Shown here piece after piece: positions 55,091 to 63,541 of a stretch of DNA of 64,000 nucleotides (position 1 is the first letter of the stretch; each line of letters begins with the position of its first letter). The position numbers and the translations under genes are program-made. The notes below the pieces were generated by a model. It had not been told where the DNA came from, made no database searches, and saw only the letters and a list, made by a program, of their open reading frames with translations. This DNA comes from Mesorhizobium sp. NBSH29 (lineage in GTDB: Bacteria; Pseudomonadota; Alphaproteobacteria; Rhizobiales; Rhizobiaceae). Location of the stretch: contig NZ_CP045492.1 in NCBI RefSeq assembly GCF_015500055.1, forward strand, positions 2,924,501 through 2,988,500, written 5' to 3'.

Positions 55091-56700
55091 CGCTCCAACA
55101 CTCCGCCCGCCAGTCGCATGGCATCCGGCGTGTCGACATCGAGGCTTGCCGCCGCCCCGATCTCCACATCGATCACCGGCAGTTCTTCGTTCTCGATCAG
55201 ATGGCGTGCGCCAGTGTCACCCTTCAGCCGGGCGACCGCCGGGAACACCGCCCGTGGCAGAATAACCGGATTCCCGCGCTTGCCATGATGCGTGGCGCGC
55301 ACGACCGCTGTTCCGCCGGCCGAGACGAATGCAGCAACCAGCCTGTCGATATCAGCCAATGAAACCGCAGGCATGTCGCCCAGCGTGATCAGTGCACCCG
55401 TCGCGTCTTCCGGCAGCGCCGCAATACCCGACTGCAGCGAACCGGCGAGACCTTCGGCAAACGCCGCATTGTGCGCTATTTGAAGACGCGCGCTGGCCGG
55501 CAGCAAGTTGGCGATCTTATCAGCCTGATGGCCGGTCACGACAACGATGCCCGCCACCCCGCTGGCATCAACCCTTTCGACAATCCTTTCGATCAGCGGC
55601 TGTCCGTCGAACCGCGCCAAAAGCTTGTTGGGTCCCCCCATGCGCCGCGACTGCCCGGCCGCCAGTACCACGGCAAAAACTTTTTGCGGCGGCGGCACGG
55701 TATGAATTTCACGCGGTTGCGGACGTGTCGGAATTTCCATCAAAAGTCCCCCAACGCCCATTCCAGCCAGGTCATCGGTGTCAACTCCGTTGCCGGAAAA
55801 CAGGCGGTTCAGCACCCAGTCGAAACCGTTTTCCTTCGGGCTGCGCGCGCAGCCCGGCGCACCGATCACCCGCTTGCCGTCACATGTTGCAAGAACCAGC
55901 AGATTACCCGGATCAACGGGCATGCCAAGCCGATCAATTCTCCCGCCAGCCGCCCGGATCGCTGCCGGCACCACATCGTCGATGTCGCTCACCGCAGACG
56001 CGCCAAAAATGATTAAAAGATCGCAGCGCCGCAACAAATCGTGGACCGCCTCTGCGACGGCGTCGGTCTGATGCGCCGTCCTCCGTTCCGCCACGATGGT
56101 GCTGCCGGATACGGCAAGCCGCGCTTCGGTCACCCGTGTTGTCTTGTCGAGCACCGTTTGCTTGGTGCCGGGCAGCGTGGTCTGGATCAAACCAACCTTC
56201 AGCGACGCAAACGCATCCACCCAATAGGCGGTCTTATGAGCGCAGGCCCGCTCCACGGCCGCCAGCACGTCATCAGGCACTGCAAAAGGAATGATCTTGA
56301 CCGTCGCCACCATTGTCCCTGCTTCAACCACGCTGGCATGGGCAAGCGTTGCAACGGTAACTGAAGGGTCTACCGCGTTGACAGCTTTGATCAATTCTCC
56401 GTCCACGCGATAAAGCCCGGCAGTGCGCGCATGGAGATTGACCCGTCCTGTCGCCGCTGGCCGGGCATCGATATTGCGCGCGGACAAACAGAGGGCGATA
56501 CGCTCTGCAGCCCGGTCTTCCACCACATCGCCGGCCTCAAGCACAGCCGCAATGACGCTCTCCTGTCCTGCGGCGCGCAGTGCTGCAACATCGTCGGCGG
56601 TGAGCACATGCGCCTTGCGCAACCGCTTGCCGTCAACAAGCGTCGCATGGGCCAAAATCGCGCCTTCCGCAAAATCCAGTGTGACCGGTCCGAACTTCAA
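55087..56700 (-). CDS. Fused molybdopterin-binding domain and MobA/MocA-type nucleotidyltransferase
   Basis: A 537-residue two-part protein. Residues 1-330 contain a MoeA/MogA-like molybdopterin-binding fold (LLIIFGASAVSDIDDVVPAA; GAPGCARSPKENGFDWVL). Residues about 345-537 form a nucleotidyltransferase with AVVLAAGQSRRMGGPNKLLA and LGDMPAVS, as in MocA (CTP:molybdopterin cytidylyltransferase). It starts with TTG 56700, overlapping the XdhC stop (TTGA). It likely makes the cytidine-dinucleotide cofactor of xanthine-oxidase-family enzymes. Confidence 0.9.
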   Translation of the reverse strand: MKFGPVTLDFAEGAILAHATLVDGKRLRKAHVLTADDVAALRAAGQESVIAAVLEAGDVVEDRAAERIALCLSARNIDARPAATGRVNLHARTAGLYRVDGELIKAVNAVDPSVTVATLAHASVVEAGTMVATVKIIPFAVPDDVLAAVERACAHKTAYWVDAFASLKVGLIQTTLPGTKQTVLDKTTRVTEARLAVSGSTIVAERRTAHQTDAVAEAVHDLLRRCDLLIIFGASAVSDIDDVVPAAIRAAGGRIDRLGMPVDPGNLLVLATCDGKRVIGAPGCARSPKENGFDWVLNRLFSGNGVDTDDLAGMGVGGLLMEIPTRPQPREIHTVPPPQKVFAVVLAAGQSRRMGGPNKLLARFDGQPLIERIVERVDASGVAGIVVVTGHQADKIANLLPASARLQIAHNAAFAEGLAGSLQSGIAALPEDATGALITLGDMPAVSLADIDRLVAAFVSAGGTAVVRATHHGKRGNPVILPRAVFPAVARLKGDTGARHLIENEELPVIDVEIGAAASLDVDTPDAMRLAGGVLER

Positions 56701-57407
56701 GCGGCAACGTCTCCGCTTCGGTCGCTCGACCCGCGCGAGCGCAGCGCGCCTATAATCTGCGCCAGAACGGCAACGGCAATCTCAGCCGGGCTTGCCGCAC
56801 CGATTGGAAGGCCGATCGGCGCCTGAATCTGCTCGATCATCGCCGCAGCTGCACCCAGCGCCAAAAGCCGCTCAACGCGCTTTGCGTGGGTTTTGCGGCT
56901 GCCCAGTGCACCGACATAAAAACAGCCCGCATCCAATGCTGCCTTCAGCGCAAAATCGTCGATCTTGGGATCATGCGTCACTGCTGCAACCGCCGTATAG
57001 GCATCAAGCGGCTGGCGCGAAAGCACCTCCTCTGGCCATTCCGCATGCAATGCAATGCCCGGAAACCGCTCCGAAGTAGCAAAAGCGGTGCGCGGATCAA
57101 TAATCTCAATCTCGTAGCCGGCAATCTGAGCCATCGGCGCCAGCGCTTGGCTGATATGCACCGCCCCGATCACCACCAGACGCGGGCGCGGCACGTGAAC
57201 GTTGAGAAAGAAGCTGCGTCCTGCCGCTTCAATTGTCCCGGATCGCCCGGACCGGAGAACCTTGCCGATTGCCTCACCGAGCGCGCCGGAAACCGGGTCG
57301 CCCTCGTGCACCACACGGTCGCGTCCGTCACCCAGATCGGTGACCAGCACCGAAGCCTGCCGCAACCGCCGTGCCTCGTTGAGCTTCTTTAGATTAAATG
57401 GATCCAC
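56697..57407 (-). CDS. XdhC/CoxF-type maturation protein (Rossmann domain)
   Basis: A 236-residue protein whose C-terminal half is the XdhC_C Rossmann domain (LVVIGAVHISQALAPMAQIA; GALGSRKTHAKRVERL; IGLPIGAASPAEIAVAVLAQ). XdhC proteins bind the molybdenum cofactor and help insert or sulphurate it. The start is GTG 57407 with GGGGGAG six bases upstream. It is 20 bases after a second, smaller XdhC_CoxI protein. Confidence 0.91.
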   Translation of the reverse strand: MDPFNLKKLNEARRLRQASVLVTDLGDGRDRVVHEGDPVSGALGEAIGKVLRSGRSGTIEAAGRSFFLNVHVPRPRLVVIGAVHISQALAPMAQIAGYEIEIIDPRTAFATSERFPGIALHAEWPEEVLSRQPLDAYTAVAAVTHDPKIDDFALKAALDAGCFYVGALGSRKTHAKRVERLLALGAAAAMIEQIQAPIGLPIGAASPAEIAVAVLAQIIGALRSRGSSDRSGDVAA

Positions 57408-57427
57408 GTAAAACTCCCCCGTCCCGC

Positions 57428-57775
57428 TCAGCCGAGCCGCTCGACATAGACCTTGATCCGCCCGCCGCAGGAAAGCCCAACCTGCCAGGCGGTTTCGTCG
57501 GCTACGCCGAATTCAAGCATTTTTGGCCGGCCGGTTTCAAGAATATCGGCCGCTTCGGAGATCACCGCACCTTCGACACAGCCGCCGGACACCGAACCGT
57601 GAAAATTACCGTCGGCGTCGATGACCAGATGGCTTCCGACAGGGCGCGGCGCAGAGCCCCAGGTCTCCACTACGGTGGCGATGGCGACAATTTTGCCGCT
57701 TTCCATCCACTCTTCGGCAATGAACAGCGGGTCGCGGCTCTCATCCAGCATTGCGGCAGGTTTCATAGCGGTCAT
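57428..57775 (-). CDS. XdhC/CoxI N-terminal-domain protein
   Basis: A 115-residue protein consisting only of the XdhC_CoxI domain: IVAIATVVETWGSAPRPVGS, GSVSGGCVEGAVISEA, and LSCGGRIKVYVE with the conserved cysteines. ATG 57775 has GGAGG eight bases upstream; in-frame ATGs at 57793 and 57790 are less likely. Together with the next gene it supplies both halves of a full-length XdhC, as split proteins. Confidence 0.92.
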   Translation of the reverse strand: MTAMKPAAMLDESRDPLFIAEEWMESGKIVAIATVVETWGSAPRPVGSHLVIDADGNFHGSVSGGCVEGAVISEAADILETGRPKMLEFGVADETAWQVGLSCGGRIKVYVERLG

Positions 57776-57804
57776 CGGCAGGCCCTCCATCATCCATCAT
57801 ATGG

Positions 57805-59052
57805 TCACGCAGCATGAGGATTTCCAAGCCAGCGCCGTGGATTGGTGTCGCGTCCCGGCTTCGCGCCTAGGGCAGCGCAAAGGTCTCCCAACGCATTCAG
57901 ATTGTGCACGGGTCGAAACTCATCGACATAGGGAAGCATCGCCCTAACCCCCCTGGCGCGCGCCTCGAATCCTTCGAAGCGCAACAGCGGATTGAGCCAG
58001 ATCAGCCGCTTGCACGATTTGCGCAGCCGCTCCATCTCGGCTGGCAGATTGCCTATATCATCGCGCTCCAGCCCGTCGGTGATCAGCAATACCACCGCCC
58101 CCTGCCCCAGCACGCGACGCGACCACATCCGATTGAACTCCCAAAGCGTATCGGCAATGCGTGTCCCACCAGACCAGTCCCGCACCGCGTCAGCGCTGGT
58201 CGCCAGCGCCTCGTCGGCATCGCGGTGGCGCATCTGGCGCGTCAGATTGGTCAGACGCGTGCCGAACACGAACGTATGGACACGCCGCCGCTTGTCGGAC
58301 AGCGTATGCAGGAAATGCAGGAATATACGGGTATACTGGCTCATCGAGCCGGAAATGTCCGCCAGAACCACAAGCGGCGGCTCGATCTCGCGATGCGCGC
58401 GAAATTTTGGTAGGATCAGCGCGCCGCCGGTGCGTTGCGCAGCCCTCATCATGGCGCGCGGATCGATGCGCCTGCCATGCGGATCAGGCCGAAAACGGCG
58501 CGTGCGCACAGCCTCGAACGGCAGCCGGAGATCGGCAATTGCCTTCTTGGCAGCGTTGAGCTCGACAACGCTCATCTGCGCAAAATCCTTGGCCCTCAGC
58601 ATTTCATTGCCGGAAACAGTGAACCTTGCGTCGATTTCAAGCTCGGGAACTTCCTGAGCCGGCCGCCTGTCGTCGTGCCCCGGCAGCATCGCCTCGGCAA
58701 CGCGCGTCTCGGCACTGCGCGGCTTTTGCTTTTCGCGCGTATCGGGCGCGACCGGCGAAAACATCGCCATCATCTTTTCGATCAGCTCCCGCGACTTCCA
58801 GAACAGTCGGAACGCCTCGTCAAAAGTCGCGTGGTCTTCGTGCCGGTTGATCAGCACTGCATGAAGAGTCCAGTAAAAATCCTCGCGGCTGCCGATGCCT
58901 GCCGCCAGCACCGCCTCGATGGCATCCTTCACCGAAGCTGGCCCGACGCGAATGCCGGCCTTGCGCAAGACGCGCGCGAAATAGACGATGTTTTCGGCGA
59001 TCCGGCCCTGCGTTCCGGCGGCATCGGGCAATTGTGGCGTGTCCGCTTGCAT
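57805..59052 (-). CDS. coxE: CoxE-type VWA domain protein
   Basis: A 415-residue protein of the CoxE family. The C-terminal von Willebrand A domain has the metal site DISGSMSQYTR and later VLLITDGLERDDIG. The N-terminal part is helical (AENIVYFARVLRKAGIRVGP). With the MoxR/CoxD ATPase it forms a chaperone-like pair that in Oligotropha assembles the CuSMoO2 centre of CO dehydrogenase. ATG 59052 is preferred to a TTG 24 bases upstream; it starts seven bases after the ATPase gene. Confidence 0.92.
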   Translation of the reverse strand: MQADTPQLPDAAGTQGRIAENIVYFARVLRKAGIRVGPASVKDAIEAVLAAGIGSREDFYWTLHAVLINRHEDHATFDEAFRLFWKSRELIEKMMAMFSPVAPDTREKQKPRSAETRVAEAMLPGHDDRRPAQEVPELEIDARFTVSGNEMLRAKDFAQMSVVELNAAKKAIADLRLPFEAVRTRRFRPDPHGRRIDPRAMMRAAQRTGGALILPKFRAHREIEPPLVVLADISGSMSQYTRIFLHFLHTLSDKRRRVHTFVFGTRLTNLTRQMRHRDADEALATSADAVRDWSGGTRIADTLWEFNRMWSRRVLGQGAVVLLITDGLERDDIGNLPAEMERLRKSCKRLIWLNPLLRFEGFEARARGVRAMLPYVDEFRPVHNLNALGDLCAALGAKPGRDTNPRRWLGNPHAA

Positions 59053-59059
59053 CCTGCCT

Positions 59060-59983
59060 CTACTCGGCCGCCGCAAGTTCGGCTTTCACCTCGTCCAGGA
59101 TACGCTTGCCCTCGCCTGCGCCGATACGCGCGATGTCGTCCTGGTATTTGAGCAGCACGCCAATCGTGTCCGTGACCGTCTCCGGGTCGAGCGCAATCTT
59201 GTCGAGTTCGTGCAGCGCGCCTGCCCAGTCAATCGTCTCGGCCACGCCCGGCACCTTGAACAATTCAAGCTCGCGCAGTCTTTGCACGAAGGCGACAACT
59301 TCCGCCGACAATCTTTTGCCTGCTTCCGGTACCCGGCGATGAACGATTTCAAGCTCGCGCGCTGCATCCGGATAGTCCACCCAGTGGTAGAGACAGCGCC
59401 GTTTCAGCGCGTCATGGATCTCACGCGTCCGGTTGGAGGTGATGATGACAATCGGCGGCTCCTCCGCCTTAATCGTGCCAAGCTCCGGCACGGTCACCTG
59501 AAAGTCTGACAGTATCTCCAGCAAAAACGCCTCGAACGCTTCGTCCGTGCGGTCGAGCTCATCGATCAGAAAAACCGGAGCCGCGCCCTTCTTTCCGGTC
59601 AACGCCTCGAGCACCGGGCGGCGGATCAAATATTTCTCGGAAAAGACATTCTTTTCCATGTCCGACCGGTTCACCCCGCCGGTCGCCTCTTCCATGCGAA
59701 TCTCGATCATCTGCGCGGCATAGTTCCACTCATAGACCGCAGACGAGACATCCAGCCCCTCATAACATTGCAGCCGTATCAACCGGCGCCCGAGCGAGGA
59801 TGCCAGAACCTTGGCGATTTCCGTCTTCCCGACCCCTGCCTCACCTTCAAGGAAAAGCGGGCGACCCATCCGCAGGCTGAGAAACAGTACCGTCGCCAGA
59901 GAACGGTCGGCGACGTAGTCGGCACCCGCCAAAAGCGCCATTGTCTCATCGATGGATTGGGGAACGGGGCGCGGTTCGGACAT
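59060..59983 (-). CDS. coxD: MoxR-family AAA+ ATPase (CoxD type)
   Basis: A 307-residue AAA+ ATPase with Walker A GEAGVGKT (47-54), Walker B VFLIDELDR, a sensor-1 region IVIITSNRTREIHDALKRRC and an arginine-rich C-terminal lid. ATG 59983 has GGAG six bases upstream and is chosen over the TTG at 60001. In Oligotropha, CoxD acts with CoxE to mature the active site of CO dehydrogenase. It follows the flavin reductase by 14 bases. Confidence 0.93.
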   Translation of the reverse strand: MSEPRPVPQSIDETMALLAGADYVADRSLATVLFLSLRMGRPLFLEGEAGVGKTEIAKVLASSLGRRLIRLQCYEGLDVSSAVYEWNYAAQMIEIRMEEATGGVNRSDMEKNVFSEKYLIRRPVLEALTGKKGAAPVFLIDELDRTDEAFEAFLLEILSDFQVTVPELGTIKAEEPPIVIITSNRTREIHDALKRRCLYHWVDYPDAARELEIVHRRVPEAGKRLSAEVVAFVQRLRELELFKVPGVAETIDWAGALHELDKIALDPETVTDTIGVLLKYQDDIARIGAGEGKRILDEVKAELAAAE

Positions 59984-59997
59984 ATTTTTCTCCGCCC

Positions 59998-60516
59998 TCA
60001 AAGAAGCTCGCGATAGCTACGGTTGTGATAGAGCAGAGGGTGCAAAGTGTCGCCGATCCTGAGCCCGGTCACCTTTCCAAAAAGCACCCGGTGCGTGGCA
60101 AGATCCTTGCTGTCGATAAGTTCGCAGTCAAACACAGCGGTCGCGTCGCGCAGCGTCGGCGCGCCAGTAGCGATTTTGTCCCAAAGGCCAAGCTCGAACC
60201 GCTGGTCGGCACTCAACCCGGTCAGCCCGGAAAAAGCGGTGGCAATGTCCTGCTGCCCGGAAGCCAGCGTGTTCAGCGCGAAACATCCGTTTTTGACAAA
60301 AAGATCGTTGCTCTCATTCTCACGGTTGAGACACGCGAGAATGATGGGCGGCGAATCGGAAACGGAGCATGCGGCAATCACCGTCACGCCGCGACGTCCA
60401 GCCGTACCGTCAGTTGCGATCACATGCACGGCGCCAGCAAACTGCGCCATCGCGTCCCGGTAGGCCTGAGGCCCCACGTCGTTGATTTTCAACACTGGCG
60501 AATCCAAGAAATGCAA
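59998..60516 (-). CDS. Flavin reductase family protein
   Basis: About 170 residues of the flavin-reductase-like FMN-binding fold (MAQFAGAVHVIATDGTAGRR; GVTVIAACSVSDSPPIILAC; CFALNTLASGQQDIATAFSG). It probably reduces FMN/FAD with NAD(P)H for a partner monooxygenase not seen here. The start is uncertain: TTG codons at 60516 and 60507 and a GTG at 60495 are possible, and GGGAG fits best with 60507. It heads the molybdenum-maturation operon. Confidence 0.88.
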   Translation of the reverse strand: MHFLDSPVLKINDVGPQAYRDAMAQFAGAVHVIATDGTAGRRGVTVIAACSVSDSPPIILACLNRENESNDLFVKNGCFALNTLASGQQDIATAFSGLTGLSADQRFELGLWDKIATGAPTLRDATAVFDCELIDSKDLATHRVLFGKVTGLRIGDTLHPLLYHNRSYRELL

Positions 60517-60615
60517 GCTCCCGCTACCGTATATAGAAGCTGGGACCTATGTCACAAGCGCAGCGCTATCTCCAATGTTGCGCCGCGCCGGAGCAGCCGC
60601 TACCTGTTGGGTAAC

Positions 60616-61731
60616 ATGAAGCACCTGACTGCACATAAATTACCGCGATCCTCGCTGGCCAGACGCCTGACTGCTCTTGCAGCGGTGGCGGTCGCTATGG
60701 CCTCGAACACTCTGCCGGTTTTGGCTGCGGACGCGCGGATTGGGCTGGCCGCGCCGTTCAGCGGCACTGCGTCGCTTCTGGGCGGGCAGATACATGCCGG
60801 CGTGACCACCGCCATCGGGGCTCATTCCTCGCTCGATCTGGAAATTGCAGATGACGCCTGCACTGCTGAAGGCGGCGCCAAGGCAGCCAATCAATTTGTC
60901 ACGACAAAAGTATCCATCGTGGTCGGATTCCTGTGCACCGAAGCGCTCGAGGCGGCCATGCCAATTCTTAAACTGGCAGACATTCCGGTCATTACGATCG
61001 GCGCGCGCACCGACAGCCTCACTGACCTTCGCGACAAGACAGGCTGGCCGCTTTTCCGCCTTGCCCCGCGTGCCAGTGCCGAGCAGGCAGCCGCAGCATC
61101 CCTCATACCCGCACTGTGGCGCGAATCACTGTTCGCGATCATCGACGATGGCACCATTTACGGGCGGGAACTGGCCAGCAGCGTACGCGCCGGCGCCGAA
61201 GCGCGCAGCCTGAAGCCGGTCTTCACCGACACATTTCGCCCTGATCTCGACAATCAGGTCGGGCTGGTTGGTCGGTTGCGCAAAGCCGGCACCACCCACC
61301 TGTTTGTCGGCGGCGAACGCAGTGATATCGCCATTATCGCACGCGATGCCAGAAAGCTCGGTCTGGACCTCACCATTGCCGGAGGCGAAGCGCTGCGCTC
61401 GGCGCCAGGCGATGTGCCGCTTGAACCGGGCATCCTGATGCTGGGTTTGCCCAACCCCGCCGATGAAGCGTCCGCAGAAGCCCTTGCACTGCTGGAGGCC
61501 CGAAAGATCGAACCGGACGGCTATGTGCTGCCCGCCTTTGCCGCAGTCGAAATTGCAGCGGCGGCGCTCCTCCAGGTTCCCACTGGCAGCCCCCTTTCTG
61601 AAACACTTGGCAAGACATCGTTCACGACCGCGCTTGGGCAAATCCAGTTTGATGCAAAGGGCGACCTGAAGGAAAATCCGTACCGCCTTTACCGTTACAA
61701 CGGCATGGCGTTCGTGGAAGCGGGGGATTGA
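60616..61731 (+). CDS. Periplasmic ABC-type binding protein, branched-chain amino-acid family, orphan
   Basis: A 371-residue Peripla_BP_6 protein with a signal peptide (cleavage near VLAADA, residue 39). Landmarks are IGLAAPFSGTASLLGGQIHA, NQFVTTKVSIVVGFLCTEAL and FAIIDDGTIYGRELASSVRA. No permease or ATPase gene is adjacent, so it may work with a remote transporter or as a sensor. Its stop overlaps a possible TTG of the next gene. Confidence 0.87.
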   Translation: MKHLTAHKLPRSSLARRLTALAAVAVAMASNTLPVLAADARIGLAAPFSGTASLLGGQIHAGVTTAIGAHSSLDLEIADDACTAEGGAKAANQFVTTKVSIVVGFLCTEALEAAMPILKLADIPVITIGARTDSLTDLRDKTGWPLFRLAPRASAEQAAAASLIPALWRESLFAIIDDGTIYGRELASSVRAGAEARSLKPVFTDTFRPDLDNQVGLVGRLRKAGTTHLFVGGERSDIAIIARDARKLGLDLTIAGGEALRSAPGDVPLEPGILMLGLPNPADEASAEALALLEARKIEPDGYVLPAFAAVEIAAAALLQVPTGSPLSETLGKTSFTTALGQIQFDAKGDLKENPYRLYRYNGMAFVEAGD

Positions 61732-61733
61732 AT

Positions 61734-62741
61734 ATGCCGTTTCGAGCCGGCCCCAAAAACCTGATCACCGACGTTGCCGGCATTTCTGTGGGCAATGCCG
61801 CGGACCCAGAGCTGAAATCCGGCACGACCGTGGTGCTGTGCGATGAACCGGCGGTCGCCGGCGTCCAGGTGTTGGGCGGCGCCCCCGGCACCCGCGAGAC
61901 CGATCTTCTGGAGCCGCACAATTCGGTCGAGGCCATCCATGCGCTGGTCCTGTCCGGCGGTTCGGCCTTCGGGCTCGATGCGGCGTCGGGCGTACAAGCT
62001 TTTTTGCGCGAAAAGCGAATCGGGTTTGAACTGGGCGGTCAGATAATACCACTCGTGCCCGCAGCCATCCTCTTTGATCTCATCAATGGCGGCAACAAGG
62101 ATTGGGGCCGTTACCCACCATATCGTGACCTCGGCTATCAGGCCGCCGAAAACGCCGGAGAGAATTTTGAGCTCGGCACCAAGGGCGCCGGCTATGGCGC
62201 AACCACCAGCGGCCTGAAGGGCGGCCTTGGCTCGGCCTCGACAAAACTCGACAGCGGCATCACCGTCGGTGCGCTTGTCGCCGCCAATCCCACCGGCTCG
62301 GTCACGGTCGGAAGCACCCGCAATTTCTGGGCAGCACCTTTCGAGATTGGCGACGAATTTGGTGGCCTTGGATTTCCAGATCCATTTCCCGCCGATGCAC
62401 AGGACCTGTCGATCAAGTACCGCCTCATGGCCCGCGCCGGCGCGAACACAACCATCGCTGTCATCGCAACCGACGCAGTCTTGACCAAGGGCGCAGCAAA
62501 GCGCCTGGCGATAGCCGCCCATGACGGCTTTGCCCGCGCCATCTGGCCGACGCATACCCCAGTGGATGGCGATCTCGTCTTCGGCCTGGCAACCGGGAAA
62601 AGCGGCGTTTCACCGTCCCCCGATACCGCGCTTGATCTCTATGCCGCAGCTGGCGCAACCATGGCGCGCGCCATCGCGCGAGCGGTATTCAGCGCAACCA
62701 AGACGCCCAACGACCTGTTCCCCACATGGTCATCGCGCTAA
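61734..62741 (+). CDS. P1-family peptidase (DmpA/NylC-type N-terminal nucleophile hydrolase)
   Basis: A 335-residue self-cleaving aminopeptidase/esterase-like protein. The predicted autocleavage and nucleophile site is Asn248-Thr249 in GANTTIAVIATDA, aligned with the NylC N-T cleavage site. Other signatures are ITDVAGISVGNA and VLSGGSAFGLDAASGVQAFL. GGGGG lies seven bases before ATG 61734, favouring it over the overlapping TTG at 61728. Members hydrolyse N-terminal residues, beta-peptides or amide oligomers; the substrate is unknown here. Confidence 0.92.
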   Translation: MPFRAGPKNLITDVAGISVGNAADPELKSGTTVVLCDEPAVAGVQVLGGAPGTRETDLLEPHNSVEAIHALVLSGGSAFGLDAASGVQAFLREKRIGFELGGQIIPLVPAAILFDLINGGNKDWGRYPPYRDLGYQAAENAGENFELGTKGAGYGATTSGLKGGLGSASTKLDSGITVGALVAANPTGSVTVGSTRNFWAAPFEIGDEFGGLGFPDPFPADAQDLSIKYRLMARAGANTTIAVIATDAVLTKGAAKRLAIAAHDGFARAIWPTHTPVDGDLVFGLATGKSGVSPSPDTALDLYAAAGATMARAIARAVFSATKTPNDLFPTWSSR

Positions 62742-62815
62742 CCAGTACGTCCCCGAACAGCGCGATCATGAAAGCCGTGCTATCCTGGCACACACCTCAC
62801 AACGGAGCAGACCCC

Positions 62816-63541
62816 ATGACCCTTAGAAACCTGCCCCTGCTTGCCGCCTTGCTGCTTCTGGCATCGGCCTCGATAACCCGCGCCGGCGACGTCGCAACCC
62901 TCAACGTCCTTGGCTTCAACGCCAGTGGCAGTGTCTTTGCCTTCGAGGAATATGGCGTCCAGGATGGCTCCGGCTTTCCCTACGCCAGCCGCACCTATAT
63001 CGATACCGCGACCGACACATTCCTGCCCGGCTCGCCGATATCGGTCCGGCTCGACAATGACGGCGCAACGCTTGAACAGGCGCGAGCGCAAGCGCGTGCG
63101 ACGGGTGATGCCCTCGTCCCCGAATCGGTGTTGCTGAAAAACAGCGGCTTTACCGTGGGCTCCAACGCATTGACGGAACTCAATGCCGATCCGTTCCGCA
63201 TGGTGGTCAATCCGCGACCTGTGTTTGCTCCTGTCGATCCACCACTGGAATTCCGTCTTGAAGAAATTCCACTTCCGCCGGTGGGCGGCTGCGGCTCGCA
63301 GGGGGACGCGGCCGGGTTTCGTCTCCTGCGGGTCGATGCCACCCAGAACGGTCAGACCACGGTGCTGCACGAAGACGCCAAAATTCCCCTGAGTCGACAC
63401 TGCCCCAACGGCTATCGCATCGGCGGCGTTCAGACCTTCTATGATGGCAACACACCCGTTTACGCCGTCCTGATCGCGGTGCAGCAATATGGGTTTGAAG
63501 GCCCCAACTTCCGCTGGATCGCGGTGACAGGCAGACTGTGA
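62816..63541 (+). CDS. DUF2259 domain protein, exported
   Basis: A 241-residue secreted protein (signal peptide to about residue 23). The core shows FNASGSVFAFEEYGVQDGSG and the C-terminal YAVLIAVQQYGFEGPNFRWI, typical of DUF2259. The function is unknown. GGAG precedes ATG 62816 by about ten bases. Its stop overlaps the GTG of the next gene. Confidence 0.86.
   Translation: MTLRNLPLLAALLLLASASITRAGDVATLNVLGFNASGSVFAFEEYGVQDGSGFPYASRTYIDTATDTFLPGSPISVRLDNDGATLEQARAQARATGDALVPESVLLKNSGFTVGSNALTELNADPFRMVVNPRPVFAPVDPPLEFRLEEIPLPPVGGCGSQGDAAGFRLLRVDATQNGQTTVLHEDAKIPLSRHCPNGYRIGGVQTFYDGNTPVYAVLIAVQQYGFEGPNFRWIAVTGRL

Noticed and set aside
56697-57775. Two XdhC genes as one gene broken by a frameshift
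   Set aside because: Each has its own ribosome binding site and start, and the domains are known to occur separately.
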